Positions 58,401 to 64,000 of a DNA stretch of 64,000 nt are shown in pieces. The stretch spans positions 18,483,501-18,547,500 of the forward strand of contig CM072335.1 in assembly GCA_036874045.1 (NCBI GenBank), given 5' to 3'. This DNA is from Cymodocea nodosa. Lineage: Eukaryota > Streptophyta > Magnoliopsida > Alismatales > Cymodoceaceae. The notes beneath the pieces are model-generated. The model saw only the letters and a program-made list of their open reading frames with translations, made no database searches and had not been told where the DNA came from. Positions within the stretch are counted from its first letter, which is position 1. Each line of letters opens with the position of its first letter. The translations under genes and the position numbers were made by a program.

Positions 58401-60107
58401 ATCATTTTCTAAATTAATTTCTTCCTGATCTCCTTCTATGTTTATGCTTTTACTTTCCTCTAAAGTTTCAGAATTGATTTGCCTATTTAATTCTTCTTGA
58501 ATCACATCATCTAACATATCTCCTTCATCCTCTAAAAAGTCTTTGGTATGCAAGGACATTTCTAACTCCTCAAACCTTTCTGGTTTGAAAATATTTAATT
58601 GAGTATCCTCATTACCATATACTAACTTCATTACTCTAGTTTTACAATTTATAACAGCCCTTGATGTTGCTAAAAATGGCCTTCCCAAAATTAAAGATGT
58701 ATCACTATTTTTATGCTTAATTTGTTGGGAATCCAAAATTACAATATCAATAGGATATATAAAGTTTTTGATTTTAATTAAGACATCCTCTATTTTTCCT
58801 CTAGGGTATCTTATACTTCTATCAGCTAATTGAATAACTGTACTAGTAGAAGTTAAGCCTTCTAATCCTAAGGATGCAAATATATCACTTGGCATAACAT
58901 TTATACCTGCACCTAAGTCTATTAAGGTTCTTTCTAGAATAGTATTTCCTATGGTGCATGATATAACATAGATTCCAGGATCAGATAACTTTTTAGGAAT
59001 TTGTGGCAGAAATAGGGAACTACTTTGCTCAGCTAAAAAGACCTTTCTAAGAACTTTTCGTTCTCTTGTCTTAGTACACCAATCCTTCAGAAATTTAGCA
59101 CAAGGTGGCATTTTCTGCAATTGATCTAACAAAGGAATGTTAACTTGTACTTTTTCAAAAATTTCTTTGATTTTTTCTTATTTTTCAGGTATTGTTTGTT
59201 GTAATCTTTCAAGATAGGGTGCTAAAGATTGTGATTTAAAAGATTCTTTTTCTTTCATTTGATTTGTTTGATAATTTTTAGCTTCATTAGCAGATTAAGA
59301 TTGTTCTTCAGTTATTTCTAGATTTTCAGCTATTACATTTTCATTATCATTTTGATTTTTACTCTTATCCATCTTCATATTATTTTCATTTTGAGTTCTT
59401 GGTGGTATATCAGTTCCAGATCTTAATGTTACACATACATCTTCCAGATTTTCGTTACTCTCATGATGTTTTTGTATATCATTTTCGTGATTATGATCTT
59501 CAATTGTTTTTAGTTTTAAAGTGCATTCTTTCAATTCTATTGCATTAGTATTTTCTGTTTGTTGTATATTTTGCAAATTATGTAGGTTTATAACATTATA
59601 ATTTTCATCGTCTTGTTGCATAACCTGTATTTTCATTGTATATTTGTCTAATGCTTTTAATTTTCTTTCTAGATCATCTAATCTCATTGCATTCAATTTT
59701 TGATTAATTTTCATTATGGTTTTTTCAGTTTCGTAAATTATATCCTTTTTAGGTTCTGAATATGCTTCCTTATAGTTTAATTGGTTGACTTCTTGTTGCT
59801 GACACATAAAGTATTCTAGTTTGTCAAGGTTTTGCTCTATACTACGCTCCAGTCTGTCATACCTATCCCAAACTTCCGTGTCTCTCAACATATTACACAT
59901 TCTATATTGACCATCAGTTGGGTAAACTATAGGATTCTCATACTCGGCTCTATTATACTAAGGATAATTCATTTGTTGTTCATGGGATCTAACCATCTGC
60001 AAACGTCTTAGTTTCAAACAATTAGAAATGTCGTGTCTTTCAGAACTACAAAATTCACATATGCTAATTATAGGTTTTAGAAATCTTTGAGCATAAGCAT
60101 ATGCCAT
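55471..60107 (-). pseudogene. G3 pol polyprotein, broken
   Basis: Starts at ATG 60107 (MAYAYAQRFLK). Zinc knuckle near 60060-60020. The linker is open over 59900-59295. The protease piece 59132-58305 has LIDLGAGINVMPSDIF, LADRSIRYPRGKIED and LGRPFLATS. The RT piece 58208-57666 has YRKLNVVTRKDHFPLPF and FKRMPFGLCNAPTTFQ. A frameshift just after MDDF (near 57610) and a stop near 57497 separate it from RNase H (57459-57007). The last piece, 56988-55471 (505 residues), carries the rest of RNase H and all integrase motifs. At the RT-RNase H linker it reads SLISTPII, where G1 and G2 have a TGA. It is the only gypsy copy here without that stop. Confidence 0.92.
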
Positions 60108-60191
60108 ATTCTCAATTACAAAAGAGAACACACAACTCTGGCTATTAAAACAAAACAGCTCTAACAGTTGCCAATATCAATTCAATTCAAT

Positions 60192-60209
60192 TCCCTAGTA
60201 GCGGCGCCA
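60192..60209 (-). other. G3 primer binding site, degenerate
   Basis: The minus strand reads TGGCGCCGCTACTAGGGA: the 5' seven bases are perfect and the rest is mutated. Confidence 0.75.
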
Positions 60210-60216
60210 TAAAACT

Positions 60217-62442
60217 TGTTTGTTTTTTCCCAGCATGACACCAGAATATTTGATTAGATCTCCAATAACGTACCAGAAAAACTTGGATTTGCTACTTCTG
60301 TTTTTACTTAGTTAATTTAGTTTTATGCCTATTCTTTTTCTTTTAGAAGTAAACAAACAACCTTTAATACAATTTAGATATTAATTCCAATTTGTACTTT
60401 AACTGCAAGTGCACAGTGTCTATTGTATCAATGTGCAAGTACAGGTCGATCCCATAGGGAATTGCTGAAGAACTTGAGAACTGTTCGTTTGTTAACAATC
60501 AAATTTATATATTCAATAAGCTCTCCGTTGAATTATAGTTAACTCAACGGACAAAGTTTGTTGAGTTATGGCTAACTCAACGGACTAACTTCGTGGACTT
60601 AAGTTAACTCCATGAGCCTGTCTTTTCTTTTTAATATTGCTATTTACAGAGGAATTCGGCCAACCATTGGGCGATTCCACAGATTGTAAATAACATCAAT
60701 TAAGCTCTTTAATGTTAGTAAACATTGGATTTATCATTAAGCATACTAACATTCAAATAATTCAAACAGTAACCATTAAATTCTTTAAGTCTTTTGATCG
60801 AACCAATTTCAGTAAATTGTAAAACTAAAACTAACATAAAACAATCACAACACTGATAAATATAACATTAATCACAATACAACACTCAAATACCACATAC
60901 AAACAAAGATAAACTGTTTTTTTTGGTATTTTTGTTTTAATATGAACATGGAAATGGGCGAAAGGTGAAATGTAAAGTAATCTCACTTGATAGTAAATAC
61001 TTTCGTCACTACTTGCTACGCGATTACACCACTGAAAGATAAACCACTTACAATTCTGTCTCCTCTCCCTATAGAATCGCGAGTCCAGAATTGCAAGATG
61101 ATCTCCTCTTCAGCATACAGGCATCAACCCGAAGCTAGGCTAAAAGCTTTACGATCTCCTGAAATATGAGTCGACGCTTGGTGAAAATAGCTTCCCTTCC
61201 CGCGATGCGATCACTCCTCATAGTGGTTGTCAAGCACTGTGTTTGGCTTGGAATCGACCCGACATCAAGAAAGTATTCTCACAGACCTCCGATGGTTGGT
61301 GATTATGGTGGTGGTAACGATGGTTGGTGTGGTACTTTGGAGAATTGCCGACACTATCTACTGAAAGCTCGGTGCTCCTCCTTTGTACACACTAGCTGTC
61401 CATCGATCACACACGCACACTTTACTTCTTTTTCTTCTTTTCTTTTATATTTCTTTAGTAGTAACTACTTCTGCTTGAATGGTTGGTTGGATTTCCTTCA
61501 TTCGTATCAACGGTAATGATTTCATCTCCCTACGCACTACGTGCAAACGTGGTTTTTCTCTTCCCTGTCTGTTCCTACAATCGCTATAGTGGCATATTCG
61601 AAAATAAATAGTCCGTAGAGTTACAGATAACTCAACAGACTTTCTTCGTTGATTTAACTATAAAACACGTGCAAAAATTTAACTATCTGATGCTCAAATG
61701 CATTTCGGATACTTACAAATTTAACTATCCGATGCTCAGATGCATTTCGGATAGTTACAGATAACTCACCGATATATAACTTAAGTAAATCTACCAGATT
61801 TCGACATGTGTTAGCAGCAGTTTAATAATAAAATACACATTTCGGAGAGTTACAGGTCTAACTATCCGATGCTTAGATGCATTTCGAATGGTTATAAATA
61901 ACTCATCGAAAATTTACTTAAGTCACTTTCCCAAAACATGACACGTGTCCTCAGCTATTTTATAAATAAAAAGAGATTTCAGAGGGTTACACATATAACT
62001 GTCTGATGCCCAACTGCAATTTCGGATATTTAGAGATAACTCATCGAAAGTTCACTTAAGTCATGCATTATGGTTTTGACACGTGTACTTCAGGAAATAA
62101 TAAAATATTCTTTGAAAACATAATTGTTCGGCAATTTAAACATAACTATCTGACATGTTCGATCTGTTAAACATAACTGTCTGAAATATGTTCGATATGT
62201 TAAACATAACTATCCGAAATATCAGAAAATTTGAATACTTAAGAATTTCACACCTGCAACTTACCGACAGTTTAGAAATGTACTAAATTAACATTAATTC
62301 CCCAAAATTAAGCAGATTCTTTAATTAAAGCATATAATAGTGCAATTATAACATAATGGCTTAATTCTCATATGATAAGCTAAATATTATGCAATTAACC
62401 ATCATTTAACTGTTAATAATATGCACTTTTTCATTCTAAACA
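60217..62442 (-). mobile_element. G3 5' LTR
   Basis: 2226 bp, biological start TGTTTAGAATG at 62442 and end at 60217. The full U3 hairpin array is at 61610-62230. TATA box 61449-61442, GTAAGT at 61051-61046. The antisense frame on the plus strand (61166-61516, MSRRLVKIASLP) is open for 116 codons. Confidence 0.92.
61610..62230 (-). repeat. Hairpin and G-box array in G3 U3
   Basis: Units as in G1, for example TTAACTATCCGATGCTCAGA with TGCATTTCGGATAGTTA, and CACGTG sites near 61668, 61941 and 62080. Confidence 0.75.
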
Positions 62443-63398
62443 AGGATCTATAAACTTAACTAAAAACTTTATGAACTTTCGTAACCTTAGTAACTTTACG
62501 AAGGTTCATAAACTTACATTAGTAATTTTACGAATTTGCCTATAATAATTTTTCACTTTTAAACTTGTAAAAGGGTATTTTGGATACTTTGAAATTATAA
62601 TTATCCAATGCTTAAACACATTTCAGATAGTTAACCTCTAACTTTTCAAAAGACAACTTAAGTCATATATTAAAGTTTCAACACGTGTCCTTCTTGAAAT
62701 AATAATAAAGTACTCTTTAAGCATTCAAAACACAATTGTCCAATACATAAAATGTAACTCTCCAAAATAATAGACATTTCAGATACTAAGGAAATTTAAA
62801 AGCCTATAACTCATTGATAGTTCAAAAATATACTTAATTAACACTAATTCCTTAGAATTATGCACATTCTTTAATTAAGGCATATAATCGTGCAATTATA
62901 ACATAATGGCTTAATTCTAATATGATAAGCTAAATATTATGCAATTAACCATTATTTAACCATTAATATTATACACTTTTTCATTCTAAATAGTTACCTT
63001 AGTGTGTAATCAAATAACTCAACGCATATAGCTATGCTAATTTAATGAGTTAAACATGTTCAACTCACATGACATAATAAAACATTTAAATTCAACACGT
63101 GTCCTTGAAATAATAAAATATTCTTTAAGCATTCAAAACAAAACTGTCTAATACATAAAATGTAACTCTCTAAAATAACAAATATTTTGGATACTTAAGG
63201 AATTAAAAAGCCTATTACTCATCAACAGTTCACAAATATACTTCATTAACGTTAATTCCTTGAAATTATGGACATTCTATAATTAAGGCATATAATCGTG
63301 CAATTATAACATAATGACTTAATTCTCATTTGATAACCTAAATATTATGTAATTAACCATTATTTAAAAATTAATATTATGCACTTTTTCATTCTAAG
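62443..63398 (-). mobile_element. G4: two partial gypsy LTR 5' ends in tandem
   Basis: Two LTR starts in the minus orientation end in TTTTTCATTCTAA, at about 62993 and at 63398. Each is followed leftwards by about 400 bp of related U3 (TTAACCATTATTTAA, ATTATAACATAATG, ACACGTGTCC). The segment just left of 62994 and 63090 contains GTTACCTTAGTGTG and ACTCAACGCATATAGC, resembling the copia-like patch of the G2 LTRs. Both are truncated. 62443-62540 has further TTTACGAA/CTTTCGTA repeats. Confidence 0.7.
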
Positions 63399-63569
63399 CA
63401 CTTCCCCCATACCTAACTTTTGCTAGTCCCTTAGCAAACTAATTTGATCTAGTTAATTAGTCTTTCTAAAGTGCTAGAACTATTTATTTCCTTCATAAAT
63501 CAGTATTCCTTATGAAAATATTTCTTCATTTTGTATCTTCGAAATACTAAGATTAGATTAATATAAAGA
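63399..63569 (-). mobile_element. G4 polypurine tract and 3' internal end
   Basis: The minus strand reads TATGGGGGAAGTGCTTAGAATG at the LTR border and, before it, GGGACTAGCAAAAG, matching 31215-31246 of G1. It is cut at 63570 by a copia LTR. Confidence 0.8.
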
Positions 63570-64000
63570 TGCTAAGTATTTTGTTTTGATGATGTGTGCT
63601 GAATGAAATTAATCATATTTACTCAATTACTATTGCTTGTGAAAGGAAATTAAAATCATTATTTAATACAGAAAAAGTTTATTGATATAAATACTTGTCT
63701 ATATTGGATTTGAAATTATACTAAGTTAATAACTATTTGTTTCATTGCATTAATTTCTCATTTAACTAAATGTTAAGTTAACGTGTGTTTTTATTGAAAA
63801 GCATGATATGTTTTAAAGTTATATTTTTTGTATCATGTACAGTGCATGTTTGGAAAACTCGTTAAGTTAGAGTTTTAGTTGTATAGAGATCACGTGAGAA
63901 CTCGTTAAGTTAGAGGCTTAAAGGTTCAAATATGTCACGTGAGAACTCATTAAGTTAGCGAGTAAAAGTTTAGAAAACTCGTTAAGTTAGTGTTATACAT
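63570..64000 (+). mobile_element. Copia M-type LTR, 5' part, cut by window end
   Basis: Starts TGCTAAGTATTTTGTTTTGA and matches, as a reverse complement, the copia M LTR from 11033 down to about 10560, including the AAGCATGATATGTTTTAAAG segment and the CTCGTTAAGTTAGAG / TCACGTGAG repeats. Confidence 0.85.

Larger units (their letters stand above)
48917..62442 (-). mobile_element. Gypsy G3, inverted, 3'-truncated
   Basis: On the minus strand: LTR (60217-62442), PBS, pol, third ORF, small ORF, split gag, F-box ORF, then about 170 bp of 3' spacer before it is cut at 48917 by the G2 LTR. Its polypurine tract and 3' LTR are missing. It keeps the protease and the fullest third ORF. G2 and G3 together form a large inverted repeat. 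Confidence 0.9.

Overview
This is plant nuclear DNA, most likely from a eudicot. It is AT-rich and carries one small plant-type gene. Almost everything else is LTR retrotransposons of two plant lineages, SIRE/Maximus-like Ty1-copia (primer site TGGTATCAGAGC) and Athila-like Ty3-gypsy (primer site TGGCGCCGTTGCCGGGGA, FMDDF reverse transcriptase box), plus one dead LINE. I cannot name the species. I found no tRNA, rRNA or CRISPR locus.

Layout. 1-1195: minus-strand fragment of a copia third ORF. 1196-2839: low-copy-looking host DNA with one small gene at 2073-2372, preceded by an 80-bp TC tract. 2840-4271: L1-type LINE remnant. 4272-8300: copia A (5' LTR, gag, protease, part of integrase). 8301-11033: minus-strand copia M (gag plus a complete LTR). 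11034-17182 and 33445-35921: copia B, split by a nested gypsy insertion. 17183-33439: gypsy G1, complete with two LTRs and a 5-bp target duplication TGTCA. 35922-48916: gypsy G2, with two LTRs. 48917-62442: gypsy G3 on the minus strand, lacking its 3' end. 62443-63569: minus-strand gypsy LTR and 3' end remnants (G4). 63570-64000: start of a copia M-type LTR.

The gypsy family has an unusual plan: LTR - PBS - zinc knuckle/protease/RT/RNase H/integrase - third ORF (resembling the 'putative plant transposon protein' domain, PF20167) - capsid-type gag - F-box protein ORF - purine tract - LTR. Gag lies 3' of pol, inside what looks like an intron. A six-codon exon (MESFRL) ends at a GTATGT donor. 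One CAG/TAG acceptor 101 nt downstream opens gag in frame. A second acceptor about 1.55 kb downstream opens the F-box ORF in frame. In G2 the 1.55-kb segment is missing exactly at these GT and AG borders, so G2 appears to descend from a spliced RNA. One transcript could therefore give either gag or an F-box protein by choice of acceptor. This is my main candidate for an undescribed system. A retrotransposon-encoded F-box protein could redirect a host SCF ubiquitin ligase, but that role is inference only.

Two other cross-family links stand out. Copia B and the gypsy elements carry homologous third ORFs in the same post-pol position. The LTRs and spacers of copia A, copia B, copia M and the gypsy elements all carry related short inverted repeats built on GAGTTA/TAACTC or GATAGTTA/TAACTATC arms, with G-boxes nearby. 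The G2 LTRs also contain a segment closely resembling the copia M LTR. Nearly all pol ORFs have stop codons, mostly from G-to-A or C-to-T changes as expected of methylated, silenced elements. The G1 F-box ORF is still open.
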